Source of the DNA: Flavobacterium sp.
GTDB lineage: Bacteria; Bacteroidota; Bacteroidia; Flavobacteriales; Flavobacteriaceae
Reading direction: 5' to 3'
Assembly: GCF_035195345.1 (NCBI RefSeq)
Contig: NZ_CP136574.1
Location: 2,409,871-2,473,870, forward strand
Length of the DNA: 64,000 nucleotides
Positions 52,692 to 61,214 of the stretch are shown here, piece after piece. The notes under the pieces were generated by a model that did not search any database, was not told the origin of the DNA, and saw only the letters and a program-made list of their open reading frames with translations. Numbering within the stretch: position 1 is the first letter of the stretch; every line of letters begins with the position of its first letter. The translations under genes were made by a program, and so were the position numbers.

Positions 52692-53543
52692 ATGAAATAT
52701 TGTTTTCAAATACTAATTTTACTCTTAATGGTTACTTCGTGTGATTACTTTAAAGCACCAAGAAAACCAAAAGCAATTGCGCGCGTAGGTGAAAATTATT
52801 TGTTTGAAGCAGATATTTTAGATTTAGTTCCAAAGGGAACTTCAAAACAGGATAGTATCGCCATAGTTAAATCGTTTATTGGTCAATGGGCAACTAAAAA
52901 GTTGCTTTTTGAAGCTGCTGAAAAAAACATTGGTAAAAGTCAATTGGATGAATTTAATGTTTTGATAGAACAATATAAAGTTGATTTATATACTAAGGCG
53001 TATATAGAAAACTTGGTAATTAGACAAATAGATACTTTAGTTACCGAAGATCAAATTGTAGATTATTACAATAAAAATAAACAATACTTTAAGAATTCAG
53101 ATGAACTTGTTAAGTTAAGATATGTTAATTTAGTTAAAGAAAATCCAAAATTTGCAAAAGTTAAATCAAAGTTTAGTTCCTTTACCAAGAAAGATAAAAA
53201 CGAGTTAGAACAGCTTGCAGTTCAATTTAAAAGTTATGCTTTTAATGACTCAATTTGGGTTGATATCAATCAGGTTTATGAGAAAATACCATTTATAAAT
53301 ATTGAGAATAAGCAAAAATATATATCCAGTGGTATGAATTTTCAATATCCTGATTCTAGTACGGTTTGGTTAGTTAAGGTTAATAAAGTTTTACCTAAAA
53401 ATAGTTCAACACCTCTTGAGTTTTTAAGACCCACAATTAAACAGATTATCATAAATAATAGAAAATTAAAATTAATTAACACTTTAGAAAAAGAGATTAC
53501 GAATGACGCAATCAAAGACAATAAATATGAAATTTATGAATAA
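52692..53543 (+). CDS. PPIase-family lipoprotein (SurA-like, degenerate)
   Basis: A 283-residue lipoprotein: lipobox VTSCDYF (Cys17). The N-terminal segment IARVGENYLFEADILDLVPKG and helical chaperone region resemble SurA_N of the flanking genes, but I do not see a clear parvulin catalytic domain, so isomerase activity is doubtful. It is probably an outer-membrane- or inner-membrane-anchored accessory chaperone. The ATG directly follows the previous stop codon, and its own end overlaps the next gene. Confidence 0.75.
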   Translation: MKYCFQILILLLMVTSCDYFKAPRKPKAIARVGENYLFEADILDLVPKGTSKQDSIAIVKSFIGQWATKKLLFEAAEKNIGKSQLDEFNVLIEQYKVDLYTKAYIENLVIRQIDTLVTEDQIVDYYNKNKQYFKNSDELVKLRYVNLVKENPKFAKVKSKFSSFTKKDKNELEQLAVQFKSYAFNDSIWVDINQVYEKIPFINIENKQKYISSGMNFQYPDSSTVWLVKVNKVLPKNSSTPLEFLRPTIKQIIINNRKLKLINTLEKEITNDAIKDNKYEIYE

Positions 53544-54882
53544 AAAGATACTAGTAATACTGTTATTTGTTACTTCAGTTGTAGCAGTTGCTCAACCTAA
53601 AAAGCTTAAAGTAGATGGTGTAGTTGCGGTTGTAGGAGATTATGTTGTGTTAGATTCTGATATTGATTTAGATTATATCACACTTAAAGCGCAAGGTGTA
53701 GATGTTAAAGATATTACACGTTGTGAGTTGTTTGGAAAACAGCTTGAAGATAAGTTATATGCACATCAAGCTATTCAAGATAGTATTGTGGTAACCGATG
53801 CAGAAGTTAATTCATACTTGAACGAACAGTTAGATGCTGCTGTTGAACAAATTGGTTCAATTGAAAAAGTAGTAAAATATTACAACAAAAAGAATGTAGA
53901 TGAGTTAAGAAGCCATTTTTTCGATGCTGTTAAAATGAACAAACTGACTTCTCAAATGCAAAAAAAAATTGTTGATGCAGTTGAAATTACACCAGAAGAA
54001 GTTAGAAATTTCTTTAAAACTATTCCAGCAGATGAAATTCCAACATTTGGAGCAGAAATGGAAGTGGCTCAAATTGTAGTTAATCCAATTATTGAAGAAA
54101 GTGAAAAGAAAAGAGTATTGGATAAACTAAATGAAATTCGTCAAGATGTTTTAAATGGTTCTAGTTTTTTTAGTAAAGCTGTTTTGTTTTCTGAAGATCC
54201 AGGTTCAAGTTCAAATGGAGGTTTTTATAAAATGAATCGTAAAACTGCTTTTGTTAAAGAATTTAAAGATGTTGCATTTAGCTTAGCTGAAGGAGAAATT
54301 TCTGCACCATTTGAAACAGAATTTGGTTATCATATTATAATGGTAGAAAAAATTAAAGGACAAGAAGTAGAATTACGTCACATTCTTATTTCACCAAAAG
54401 TTTCTACGCAAGCCATGAAAGATGCTAAAGAGAAAATAGAACAAATTAGAAATAAAATCATAAATAAAGAAATTACGTTTGCAGAAGCGGCAAAATCATC
54501 TTCAGATCAAAAAGAAACACGTAATAGTGGTGGTGTTTTGTTAAATCCAAGAACAATGGAACCTAGATTTGAATTAACTAAAATGGATCCTGTTTTATAT
54601 GCGCAAGTTTCTGCATTAAAGGATAATGAAATTTCATTACCAATATTAGATGAGGAAAGAGGTGCTGGTAAGTTTTATAAAATAATTACAGTTAATAATA
54701 GAATTGAAGAGCATCAGGCTGATTTTTCTAGAGATTATATTAAAATTAAAGAATTAGCACTTAGAGATAAGCAAATCAAAGAAATTGCAAAATGGACAGA
54801 AGAAAAAATCAAAGAAACGTATATTAAGATTTCGGATGATTATAAAGATTGTGAGTTTGCAAACAATTGGTTTAAGAAATAA
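53527..54882 (+). CDS. Periplasmic peptidyl-prolyl isomerase SurA-like
   Basis: A 451-residue exported chaperone/isomerase. After the signal peptide (ending VAQ) comes the SurA_N domain (VDGVVAVVGDYVVLDSDIDLD), then two parvulin domains (~175-275, beginning near VAQIVVN; ~280-390, beginning LRHILIS). This order matches SurA, which escorts outer-membrane proteins to the BAM complex. The frame is also open to ATG 53503 and ATG 53536; I prefer 53527 because the signal peptide follows immediately. It overlaps the preceding lipoprotein gene by 17 nt. Confidence 0.87.
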   Translation: MKFMNKKILVILLFVTSVVAVAQPKKLKVDGVVAVVGDYVVLDSDIDLDYITLKAQGVDVKDITRCELFGKQLEDKLYAHQAIQDSIVVTDAEVNSYLNEQLDAAVEQIGSIEKVVKYYNKKNVDELRSHFFDAVKMNKLTSQMQKKIVDAVEITPEEVRNFFKTIPADEIPTFGAEMEVAQIVVNPIIEESEKKRVLDKLNEIRQDVLNGSSFFSKAVLFSEDPGSSSNGGFYKMNRKTAFVKEFKDVAFSLAEGEISAPFETEFGYHIIMVEKIKGQEVELRHILISPKVSTQAMKDAKEKIEQIRNKIINKEITFAEAAKSSSDQKETRNSGGVLLNPRTMEPRFELTKMDPVLYAQVSALKDNEISLPILDEERGAGKFYKIITVNNRIEEHQADFSRDYIKIKELALRDKQIKEIAKWTEEKIKETYIKISDDYKDCEFANNWFKK

Positions 54883-54889
54883 ATTAACC

Positions 54890-54918
54890 AACCCTTTGAA
54901 TTTTCAGAGGGTTTTTTT
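54890..54918 (+). terminator. Terminator of the PPIase operon
   Basis: AACCCTTTGA / TCAGAGGGTT stem with one T-G pair and T7, just after the stop codon of the SurA-like gene. Confidence 0.78.
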
Positions 54919-54961
54919 AATATTTTTTTCTTAATTTAGTCCTTTAATAATAATGTGAAAT

Positions 54962-55915
54962 ATGTCAGACGTAACAATCATTCAGGAATTAGTTCAAAAA
55001 CAAAAAGCTTTAAAACAAGAAATTGCTAAAGTAATAGTTGGTCAGGATGAAGTAGTGCATCAAATTGTGTTAAGTATTTTTTCTGGCGGACATGCCTTAT
55101 TGGTTGGTGTGCCTGGTTTAGCAAAAACATTAATGGTGAATACTATTTCCCAAGCTTTAGGCTTAGATTTTAAACGTATTCAATTTACACCTGATTTAAT
55201 GCCATCTGATATATTGGGTAGTGAGATTTTAGATGAAAACCGCCATTTTAAATTCATTAAAGGACCAATTTTTTCTAATATTATCTTGGCGGATGAAATC
55301 AATAGAACGCCACCTAAAACACAAGCAGCTTTGCTTGAGGCAATGCAAGAACGTGCAGTTACGGTGGCAGGTCGTCATTATAAATTAGATTTGCCTTATT
55401 TTGTTTTAGCAACTCAAAATCCTATTGAACAAGAAGGAACTTATCCATTACCTGAAGCACAATTAGATCGTTTTATGTTTGCTATAAAATTAGATTATCC
55501 TTCTTTTCAAGAAGAAGTTGATGTGGTAAAAGCAACAACTTCCAATCTTAAACCTGTTGTTAATCCTTTGTTTACTGCTGAAGAAATTATTGATTTTCAG
55601 AATGTTATTCGTAAGATGCCTGTCACAGATAATGTAATTGAATACGCTGTAACATTGGTGAGTAAAACACGTCCAGATAATCCACTCTCAAATGAATTTG
55701 TAAAAACGTATATCGATTGGGGTGCTGGTCCTCGTGCGTCGCAAAATTTAATTTTAGCGGCTAAAACCAATGCTGCTTTTAATGGAAAGTATTCCCCTGA
55801 TATAGAAGATGTAAAAGCTGTTGCAACAGGAATTCTTCGTCACAGAATAGTGAAAAATTATAAAGCAGATGCTGAAGGTATTACAGAAGAAGATATAATA
55901 AAAAAGCTGTTTTAA
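54962..55915 (+). CDS. MoxR family AAA ATPase
   Basis: A 317-residue AAA ATPase with Walker A GVPGLAKT (~45-52), Walker B IILADEINRTPPKTQAALLEAMQE (~109) and the sensor-1 LATQNPIEQEGTYPLPEAQLDRF. MoxR proteins act as chaperones that assemble or activate partner complexes, usually with vWA/DUF58 proteins. No DUF58 or vWA gene follows within the window; a 444-nt spacer and acnB come next. The stop codon lies inside the terminator hairpin. Confidence 0.93.
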   Translation: MSDVTIIQELVQKQKALKQEIAKVIVGQDEVVHQIVLSIFSGGHALLVGVPGLAKTLMVNTISQALGLDFKRIQFTPDLMPSDILGSEILDENRHFKFIKGPIFSNIILADEINRTPPKTQAALLEAMQERAVTVAGRHYKLDLPYFVLATQNPIEQEGTYPLPEAQLDRFMFAIKLDYPSFQEEVDVVKATTSNLKPVVNPLFTAEEIIDFQNVIRKMPVTDNVIEYAVTLVSKTRPDNPLSNEFVKTYIDWGAGPRASQNLILAAKTNAAFNGKYSPDIEDVKAVATGILRHRIVKNYKADAEGITEEDIIKKLF

Positions 55916-55926
55916 ACAGCTTTTTT
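55901..55926 (+). terminator. Terminator overlapping the moxR stop codon
   Basis: AAAAGCTGTTT / AAACAGCTTTT stem with T-run; the last codons and stop (55913-55915) form part of the hairpin. Confidence 0.82.
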
Positions 55927-56359
55927 AGTTAGTAGTAATTTTATATTTTTTTATTTAAGTACAGAATATATGCTTCAAAAAAGTTTTCGAATTCACATGA
56001 AGGTAAACTTCATTTATTAATTTAGTAATGTGTAATAATCTATTTTGAAGCTTTTACGAGTTATTCATTTTTTGTAATTTAAAAAAAATATGAGTTGAAG
56101 AAATTGATTTTTCAATTATTTAATTTGTATTCTATTTATTGCTGATTTACTTTTTGCTGATTTATTTAATACTTTGGGATTAAATTATATTTTATATAAT
56201 ATATCTGCTATTATGGTATTTTTTGTTGAATTATTATTAGTAAATAACAATCTTTGCAATTGATTATTCTTTTAATCAGCCTTTTTATTAAAAATTTTTA
56301 AATTTGATTAAGATTCATTAAATTTGTAGCATAAAAATAAACACTAATTATATAAAAGT
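55916..56359. other. Gene-free 444-bp spacer with inverted repeats
   Basis: Very AT-rich and without an ORF on either strand that I would call a gene. It contains an inverted repeat GCTTCAAAA (55972-55980) / TTTTGAAGC (56043-56051). Inside it is a smaller perfect hairpin ATGAAG-gtaaa-CTTCAT (55997-56013). A TAAATTTG (56319-56326) ahead of acnB is a possible -7 element. Confidence 0.5.
56319..56326 (+). promoter_or_regulatory. Possible -7 promoter element of acnB
   Basis: TAAATTTG fits TAnnTTTG, 33 nt before the ATG; no -33 TTG at the usual spacing. Confidence 0.4.
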
Positions 56360-59152
56360 ATGTCATTAGATAATAACACAAGTCTTTATAAAGAATATCT
56401 TAAAGAAATTGAAGATCGTAAAACTCAAGGACTTCATCCAAAACCTATTGATGGAGCTGATTTATTAAACGAAATCATTTCTCAGATTAAAGATATTACT
56501 AACGCTGATCGCGAAGATTCTCTTAAGTTTTTTATTTACAACGTAGTTCCAGGAACTACACCTGCAGCTGCTAAAAAAGCTGAATTTTTAAAAGAAATTA
56601 TTCTAGGTGAATCTGCTGTAAATGAAATTTCTACTGCTTTTGCATTTGAGTTATTATCTCATATGAAAGGCGGACCTTCTATTAAAGTTTTATTAGATTT
56701 AGCTTTAGGAAATAATGAGTCAATTGCTAAAGATGCTGCTGAAGTACTTAAAACGCAAGTTTATTTGTATGAAGCAGATACTGACCGCTTAGCAGCTGCT
56801 TATAAAGATGGTAGTGCAATAGCTAAAGATATTTTAGAAAGTTATGCAAAAGCTGAATTTTTTACTAAGCTTCCAGAAGTAGCAGAAGAAATTAAAGTTG
56901 TAACTTTTATAGCTGGAGAAGGTGATATTTCAACCGATTTGCTTTCGCCAGGTAATCAAGCGCATTCTCGTTCAGATCGTGAATTGCATGGAAAATGTTT
57001 TATTTCACCAGCAGCTCAACAAGGAATTGAGGCGCTTAAAGCTCAACATCCAGATAAAAGTGTCATGTTGATTGCAGAAAAAGGAACGATGGGTGTTGGA
57101 TCATCTAGAATGTCAGGTGTTAATAACGTAGCGCTTTGGTCTGGTAAACAAGCTAGTCCTTATGTTCCTTTTATTAACATCGCACCTATTGTTGCAGGAA
57201 CAAATGGTATTTCTCCAATTTTCCTTACTACAGTTGATGTAACAGGCGGTATTGGAATTGACTTGAAAAACTGGGTTAAGAAAACAGATGCAAACGGAGA
57301 ATTAGTTCGTGATGTTAATGGTGATCCAATTTTAGAGCAAGTGTATTCGGTAGCAAGTGGAACGGTTTTGACTATCAATACTAAAACAAAAAAATTATAT
57401 AGTGGTGATCATGAATTGATTGATATTTCAAGATCATTTACACCTCAAAAAATGGAATTCATCAAAGCTGGTGGTTCTTACGCTATTGTTTTTGGAAAAA
57501 AATTACAAACGTTTGCTTCAAAAATGTTGGGTATTGATATTGTACCTGTTTTTGCTCCTTCTAAAGAGGTTTCAATAGCTGGACAAGGATTAACAGCGGT
57601 AGAAAAAATATTTAATAAAAATGCAGTAGGAAATACTCCAGGTAAAGTTTTACATGCTAGATCTGATGTACGTGTTACTGTAAATATTGTAGGTTCGCAA
57701 GATACAACGGGTTTAATGACTTCTCAGGAATTAGAGTCTATGGCTGCTACAGTAATTTCACCTATTGTTGATGGTGCATACCAATCGGGATGTCATACAG
57801 CTTCAGTTTGGGACAATAAATCAAAAGCAAACATTCCAAGATTGATGAAGTTTATGAATGATTTTGGTTTGATTACAGCTCGTGATCCTAAAGGTGTTTA
57901 TCCTGCAATGACAGATGTTATTCATAAAGTTTTGAATGATATTACAGTTGATGAATGGGCTATTATTATTGGTGGCGATTCACACACTAGAATGTCTAAA
58001 GGGGTTGCATTTGGTGCGGATTCTGGAACGGTAGCTCTTGCTTTAGCAACTGGTGAAGCTTCAATGCCTATTCCAGAATCAGTAAAAGTGACTTTTAAAG
58101 GTCACATGGAAAATTATATGGATTTCCGTGATGTTGTTCATGCTACTCAGTCGCAAATGTTACAGCAGTTTGGTGGAGAAAATGTATTCCAAGGTAGAAT
58201 TATTGAAGTGCATATTGGTACACTTACCGCTGACCAAGCATTTACCTTTACAGATTGGACTGCAGAAATGAAAGCTAAAGCTTCAATTTGTATTTCGGAA
58301 GACGATACATTAATCGAATCATTGGAAATTGCTAAAGGAAGAATCCAGATTATGATTGATAAAGGCATGGATAATGAAAAGCAAGTTTTAAAAGGATTAA
58401 TTAATATTGCAAATAAAAGGATTGCTGAAATTAAATCAGGTGAAAAACCTGCATTGACGCCAGATGCAAATGCTAAGTATTATGCTGAAGTGGTAATCGA
58501 TTTAGATATTATTAATGAACCAATGATTGCTGATCCAGATGTAAATAATGCTGACGTTTCAAAACGTTATACGCATGATACAATTCGACCACTTTCATTT
58601 TATGGAGGAACCAAAAAAGTAGATCTTGGATTTATTGGTTCGTGTATGGTTCATAAAGGAGATATGAAAATTTTAGCGCAAATGCTTAAAAATGTAGAAG
58701 CGCAAACAGGTAAAGTTGAATTCAAAGCACCTTTAGTAGTCGCTCCACCTACCTATAACATTGTAGATGAATTAAAAGCGGAAGGTGATTGGGAAGTTTT
58801 AAGAAAATACTCTGGCTTTGAATTTGATGATAATGCTCCAAAAGCAGCAGCTCGTACAGAATACGAAAACATGTTGTATTTAGAACGTCCTGGTTGTAAT
58901 CTATGTATGGGTAACCAAGAAAAAGCTTCTAAAGGTGATACAGTTATGGCAACTTCGACTCGTTTGTTTCAAGGTAGAGTTGTGGAAGATGCTGAAGGTA
59001 AAAAAGGTGAATCTTTACTTTCATCTACGCCTGTGGTAGTGTTGTCAACAATTTTAGGAAGAACTCCAACAATTGAAGAATATAAAAAAGCTGTAGAAGG
59101 TATTAATTTGACACAGTTTGCACCATCACATAAGTTATTAGTGAATAATTAA
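56360..59152 (+). CDS. acnB: Bifunctional aconitate hydratase 2 / 2-methylisocitrate dehydratase
   Basis: TCA-cycle enzyme interconverting citrate and isocitrate, also active on 2-methylisocitrate in propionate degradation. A 930-residue AcnB-type protein: N-terminal HEAT-like and swivel domains (~1-380) precede the catalytic core, the reverse of AcnA order. The [4Fe-4S] ligands are expected in SGCHTASVWDNK (~474) and the CxxC pair of RPGCNLCMGNQEK (~846-858). GGDSHTRMSKGVAFGADSGT (~538) is part of the active site. Monocistronic. Confidence 0.96.
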   Translation: MSLDNNTSLYKEYLKEIEDRKTQGLHPKPIDGADLLNEIISQIKDITNADREDSLKFFIYNVVPGTTPAAAKKAEFLKEIILGESAVNEISTAFAFELLSHMKGGPSIKVLLDLALGNNESIAKDAAEVLKTQVYLYEADTDRLAAAYKDGSAIAKDILESYAKAEFFTKLPEVAEEIKVVTFIAGEGDISTDLLSPGNQAHSRSDRELHGKCFISPAAQQGIEALKAQHPDKSVMLIAEKGTMGVGSSRMSGVNNVALWSGKQASPYVPFINIAPIVAGTNGISPIFLTTVDVTGGIGIDLKNWVKKTDANGELVRDVNGDPILEQVYSVASGTVLTINTKTKKLYSGDHELIDISRSFTPQKMEFIKAGGSYAIVFGKKLQTFASKMLGIDIVPVFAPSKEVSIAGQGLTAVEKIFNKNAVGNTPGKVLHARSDVRVTVNIVGSQDTTGLMTSQELESMAATVISPIVDGAYQSGCHTASVWDNKSKANIPRLMKFMNDFGLITARDPKGVYPAMTDVIHKVLNDITVDEWAIIIGGDSHTRMSKGVAFGADSGTVALALATGEASMPIPESVKVTFKGHMENYMDFRDVVHATQSQMLQQFGGENVFQGRIIEVHIGTLTADQAFTFTDWTAEMKAKASICISEDDTLIESLEIAKGRIQIMIDKGMDNEKQVLKGLINIANKRIAEIKSGEKPALTPDANAKYYAEVVIDLDIINEPMIADPDVNNADVSKRYTHDTIRPLSFYGGTKKVDLGFIGSCMVHKGDMKILAQMLKNVEAQTGKVEFKAPLVVAPPTYNIVDELKAEGDWEVLRKYSGFEFDDNAPKAAARTEYENMLYLERPGCNLCMGNQEKASKGDTVMATSTRLFQGRVVEDAEGKKGESLLSSTPVVVLSTILGRTPTIEEYKKAVEGINLTQFAPSHKLLVNN

Positions 59153-59181
59153 TAAACTAGTGAATTATATATAAATTAAAG

Positions 59182-59217
59182 AAAGCCTAAGTCGTAATTG
59201 ATTTAGGCTTTTTTTAT
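59182..59217 (+). terminator. Terminator of acnB
   Basis: AAAGCCTAA / TTAGGCTTT, 9-bp core stem, extended imperfectly inward, followed by T-run, 30 nt after the stop codon. Confidence 0.82.
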
Positions 59218-59342
59218 GAATGTTCGTATTCTTTTGAGAAATATATTTGACTTTAAAATAATGTTAAATCTCCCTATTTTAAAGGAGTTTTTTTTAACTT
59301 GCAATCCTTAAATTAACTGCAATCCATATAAACTAATTCAAA

Positions 59343-60467
59343 ATGAAGGCTATACAAATTATATTTTTTTTATTTTTCCTAGGTTCTAGCTTTGTTTATT
59401 CGCAAAAGACGATTAAGCACACTGTAGTAGAAGGAGAATCTATTTATTCTATTGCTAAAAAATATAAGGTTAGTGAGTCTGATATTTATGAATTAAATCC
59501 CAAATCAAAAGGCGCTTTGCTACAATTAAAAACGGTTTTGTTAATTCCAAATAAGAAAAACAAATCAAAAGATAAGAAAGAAGTTGCTTCCTCAAAGAAT
59601 ACAAATTCAGAAATTCATACTGTAGAATCAGGCGAATCACTTTATAAAATAGCAAAGAAATACAATATTACTTTAGAAAAACTAATCGAATTAAATCCAG
59701 ATATTAAACCGGAAGCTATCCAAATAGGTGATGAAATTGTAGTTTTAGCAAAAAAAAAAATTGCAAAACCTAAAAAAAAGAAAGCTATTGAAGATGTGAA
59801 AATAGATGTTCCATCAACTAATAAAGATACTAATTTATGTTTAGACGAATTAGGAAATCAGTTTCATATAGTGCAAAAAGGGGAGACGTTGTATCAACTT
59901 TCAAAAAAATATAAAGTTAGTGTTAGAGATTTGGAAGAAATGAATCCTGAAATTGTTGCTAATTTACCAATTGGATATGAAGTTGTTATTAAAAAAGGAA
60001 ATGTTGAATTAGAAAAAAATCAAAATATTGTGGTTGAAGTTCCAAAAGAAGCTGGTGAAATTTCTTTTGAAAATCTTTCTAAAGTTGAATTTTTAATTGC
60101 TAAGGCTTCTCAGTATCTTGGTACTCGTTATAGAGGCGGAGGTACCACAAGTGCGGGCTTTGATTGTTCTGGTTTGATGTTTACTACCTTTAAAAATATT
60201 GATATGACATTACCTCGTTCTTCAAGTGCAATGGCTGTAGGAGCAGGTTATAGAATTGATAGAGATCAGGCTCAAAAAGGCGATTTGATTTTTTTTACAA
60301 CTAATGGAAGAGGAAGTGTTAATCATGTTGGAATGATAACAGAAATAAATGGTGATGAAATTAAATTCATTCATTCTTCAGTTCAAGCAGGGGTTATTAT
60401 TTCATCAAGCGAAGAACCTTATTATAAAAGACGTTTTGTTCAAATTAACAGAGTTATAGAGAATTAA
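59343..60467 (+). CDS. Cell-wall endopeptidase: three LysM domains plus NlpC/P60
   Basis: A 374-residue secreted peptidoglycan hydrolase. After the signal peptide (ending YSQ) come three LysM domains (~24-68, ~91-134, ~172-216), each with SIYSIAKKYKVS-type sequence, separated by Lys-rich linkers. A C40/NlpC-P60 domain follows (~248-374). Catalytic Cys275 is in FDCSGLM, His328 in NHVGMI, and a further His near 342. It likely cleaves peptide cross-links or stems in the wall and binds it via LysM. Monocistronic with a strong terminator. Confidence 0.93.
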   Translation: MKAIQIIFFLFFLGSSFVYSQKTIKHTVVEGESIYSIAKKYKVSESDIYELNPKSKGALLQLKTVLLIPNKKNKSKDKKEVASSKNTNSEIHTVESGESLYKIAKKYNITLEKLIELNPDIKPEAIQIGDEIVVLAKKKIAKPKKKKAIEDVKIDVPSTNKDTNLCLDELGNQFHIVQKGETLYQLSKKYKVSVRDLEEMNPEIVANLPIGYEVVIKKGNVELEKNQNIVVEVPKEAGEISFENLSKVEFLIAKASQYLGTRYRGGGTTSAGFDCSGLMFTTFKNIDMTLPRSSSAMAVGAGYRIDRDQAQKGDLIFFTTNGRGSVNHVGMITEINGDEIKFIHSSVQAGVIISSSEEPYYKRRFVQINRVIEN

Positions 60468-60472
60468 ATAAA

Positions 60473-60509
60473 GCATAAAAAAACCGTTGTTAAAACGGTT
60501 TTTTTATGC
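60473..60509. terminator. Strong bidirectional terminator
   Basis: 16-bp perfect stem GCATAAAAAAACCGTT / AACGGTTTTTTTATGC with 5-nt loop, between the convergent NlpC/P60 gene and the YdcH-like gene. Confidence 0.9.
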
Positions 60510-60520
60510 TTATACATTTT

Positions 60521-60757
60521 TTAACTATTTTTTAAAAAAGTAAAAATTTCATCTTTTAAGAATACACGATCTTTTCTAAGTTTTGATAATTCATCATTCA
60601 TAGCAAGCTCTTCATCTTTTTCTATTTTATAGATTTTTTCGTCTAAATCGGTATATGAATGTAATAAAACCTGAAACTCATCATTGTTATGATATAGATC
60701 TTTAATTTGGTCTGCGTATTCAGGGAAATCTTGGTAAATAGGGTGTTTAGTTATCAT
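60521..60757 (-). CDS. YdcH-like DUF465 family protein
   Basis: A 78-residue helical protein of the DUF465 (YdcH) family with HPIYQDFPEYADQIKDLYHNNDEFQVLLHSYTDLDEKIYKIE, in which the lone His-Pro and Asp/Glu pattern is typical; a second helix carries LRKDRVFLKDEI. Function unknown. I start at the ATG 60757. The frame continues upstream to ATG 60799, but that start would run through the -7 promoter element TAATTTTG at 60784-60791. An FNR-like palindrome lies upstream. Confidence 0.78.
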   Translation of the reverse strand: MITKHPIYQDFPEYADQIKDLYHNNDEFQVLLHSYTDLDEKIYKIEKDEELAMNDELSKLRKDRVFLKDEIFTFLKNS

Positions 60758-60783
60758 AATGTGAGTTTTAAAATTTCTATACT

Positions 60784-60791
60784 CAAAATTA
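60784..60791 (-). promoter_or_regulatory. -7 promoter element of the YdcH-like gene
   Basis: On the minus strand TAATTTTG matches TAnnTTTG; about 27 nt ahead of the ATG at 60757. Confidence 0.5.
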
Positions 60792-60813
60792 GTAATCAAT
60801 TCTAAAAAGGTAT

Positions 60814-60827
60814 ATGATAATTATCAT
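60814..60827. promoter_or_regulatory. FNR-box-like palindrome upstream of the YdcH-like gene
   Basis: ATGATAATTATCAT, a perfect 14-bp palindrome agreeing with the FNR consensus TTGAT-N4-ATCAA in four of five positions of each half. Its centre is 30 nt upstream of the start of the minus-strand -7 element, close to the spacing seen at 41.5, 41.8 and 44.2 kb. Confidence 0.5.
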
Positions 60828-60836
60828 TTTCGAACA

Positions 60837-61211
60837 TTATTTTTTGTTCTTTGAAATTAATTTTTCGTATTTTTCTATCTGTTCGGGTTGTAATATTTTT
60901 TTAATTTCTACATTAAATTTCTCACCTAGCTACGTGAGTAAGTTTCTTTTTTCTAGGTCACTATAACTAACAGCTTCAATTATTTCTTTTGATTTAGCTT
61001 GATTCTCTTTGATAAGATTTCGTACTATAGCTTCTTGGAAACCATCTAGATTTAATTTCTCTTTTAGAGATTCAACAGAAGTTTCAACTAGATTTACATT
61101 TTTGTTTTGGTTTCCATTTTTATATTGTCCTGCACCAACTCTTCTGTCAACTTGAGCGTTAGTGTTTAAAAACGAAAAACTGATAAGAACTAGAAAGATT
61201 ATTTTTTTCAT
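60837..61211 (-). pseudogene. Small secreted helical protein interrupted by an in-frame amber codon
   Basis: A signal peptide (ending TNAQ), a conserved-looking VDRRVGAGQYKNGNQNK segment and a helical region run for 93 codons to TAG 60930-60932. In the same frame the sequence then continues for 30 sense codons (LGEKFNVEIKKILQPEQIEK ... NKK) to TAA 60837-60839. The second part resembles the end of the same Spy/CpxP-like family, in which a PEQ-type motif is common, so the amber codon splits one protein of ~124 residues. It lies in the loop of CTCAC-gtagctag-GTGAG. The simplest reading is a nonsense mutation; a shortened functional protein or a sequencing error cannot be excluded. It ends 3 nt before the end of rimO (61215 is the rimO stop side), on the same strand, immediately downstream of rimO. 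Confidence 0.6.
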
Positions 61212-61214
61212 ATT

